Shown here: one piece after another, positions 13,757 to 13,870 of the stretch | How positions within the stretch are numbered: the first letter of the stretch is position 1 | Layout of the letters: every line of letters starts with the position of its first letter | Assembly: GCA_036558905.1 (NCBI GenBank) | Contig: DATBER010000186.1 | Span: forward strand, 1 to 13,870 | Direction: 5' to 3' | Origin: DASXRA01 sp036558905 | GTDB taxonomy: Bacteria > Actinomycetota > Actinomycetes > Mycobacteriales > Jatrophihabitantaceae | Length of the DNA: 13,870 nt | Position numbers and translations under genes: made by a program | The notes under the pieces: generated by a model | Database searches by the model: none | Seen by the model: the letters and a program-made list of their open reading frames with translations, nothing else | Told to the model about the DNA's origin: nothing

Positions 13757-13763
13757 GCCGGGC

Positions 13764-13870
13764 ATGGGTGACTTCGTCAGCGTCGACGCCAAGGACGGCG
13801 TGGCCACGATCCGGCTGAACCGGCCGCCGATGAACGCGATCAACCGGCAGGTGCAGGAGGAGCTGCGCGA
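13764..13870 (+). CDS. Enoyl-CoA hydratase/isomerase (crotonase family), partial at right edge
   Basis: Only the first 35 residues are present. They read as the typical N-terminus of a crotonase-fold acyl-CoA enzyme: a short beta hairpin (FVSVDAKDGVATIRLNRP) followed by MNAINRQVQEELR, the conserved NA-(x)-helix after the R-L-N-R-P motif. Such enzymes hydrate or isomerise enoyl-CoA in fatty acid or branched-chain catabolism. The oxyanion-hole and catalytic regions lie outside the window, so the exact activity cannot be judged. The start ATG has a TAGGCT box 7 nt upstream and probably begins a leaderless transcript. The gene order ABC ATPase then hydratase may be conserved, but a promoter and palindromes separate them here. 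Confidence 0.85.
   Translation, partial: MGDFVSVDAKDGVATIRLNRPPMNAINRQVQEELR

Noticed and set aside
1..13870. A multi-gene defence, biosynthetic or mobile system
   Set aside because: No nuclease, toxin-antitoxin, integrase, transposase, NRPS/PKS or CRISPR-like repeat was found. The genes look like ordinary chromosomal metabolism plus a few unknowns.

Overview
The window is high-GC DNA with dense, short-spaced genes. It uses GTG starts, several leaderless-looking starts with a TAnnnT box 6-9 nt upstream, and families typical of Actinomycetota (CGNR zinc finger, DUF3417-type glycogen phosphorylase, DUF6159). The style fits a Micromonosporales-like soil actinomycete, but I cannot name a genus from sequence alone. 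No rRNA, tRNA, CRISPR array, transposase or phage gene was seen.

Layout. Positions 1-2024 hold three minus-strand genes. Read in transcription order they are a CGNR zinc-finger regulator, a truncated haemoglobin and a Tat-exported M28 metallopeptidase that runs off the left edge. The CGNR gene is divergent from a SAM-dependent methyltransferase (2098-2856). Between them lie a good promoter and two copies of a 30-bp imperfect palindrome, the best regulatory signal in the window. A long hairpin (2870-2932) separates the methyltransferase from glgP, an alpha-glucan phosphorylase (3016-5562).

Convergent to glgP, with overlapping 3' ends, is a translationally coupled pair of membrane proteins of unrecognised family (5521-9155): a 1030-aa protein with about nine membrane helices and a large propeller-like exported domain, and a 181-aa four-helix partner. 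A divergent DUF6159 membrane protein follows (9259-10107). Next, on the minus strand, come glgX (glycogen debranching enzyme, 12705-10612) and a small P-loop kinase whose start overlaps the glgX stop. Divergent from glgX is a stand-alone ABC ATPase (12770-13570). A 193-bp intergenic region follows with a 52-bp nested palindrome and a second dyad at a promoter. The first 35 residues of an enoyl-CoA hydratase/isomerase end the window.

How they may work together: GlgP and GlgX are the two classical glycogen-breakdown enzymes. GlgP shortens outer chains to glucose-1-phosphate and GlgX removes the limit branches. They lie about 5 kb apart on opposite strands, so they are not one operon. The CGNR/methyltransferase/globin group looks like a small regulated stress or metabolite-modification locus. 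No multi-gene defence or biosynthetic system is evident. The least explained items are the membrane pair and the palindromic DNA elements.
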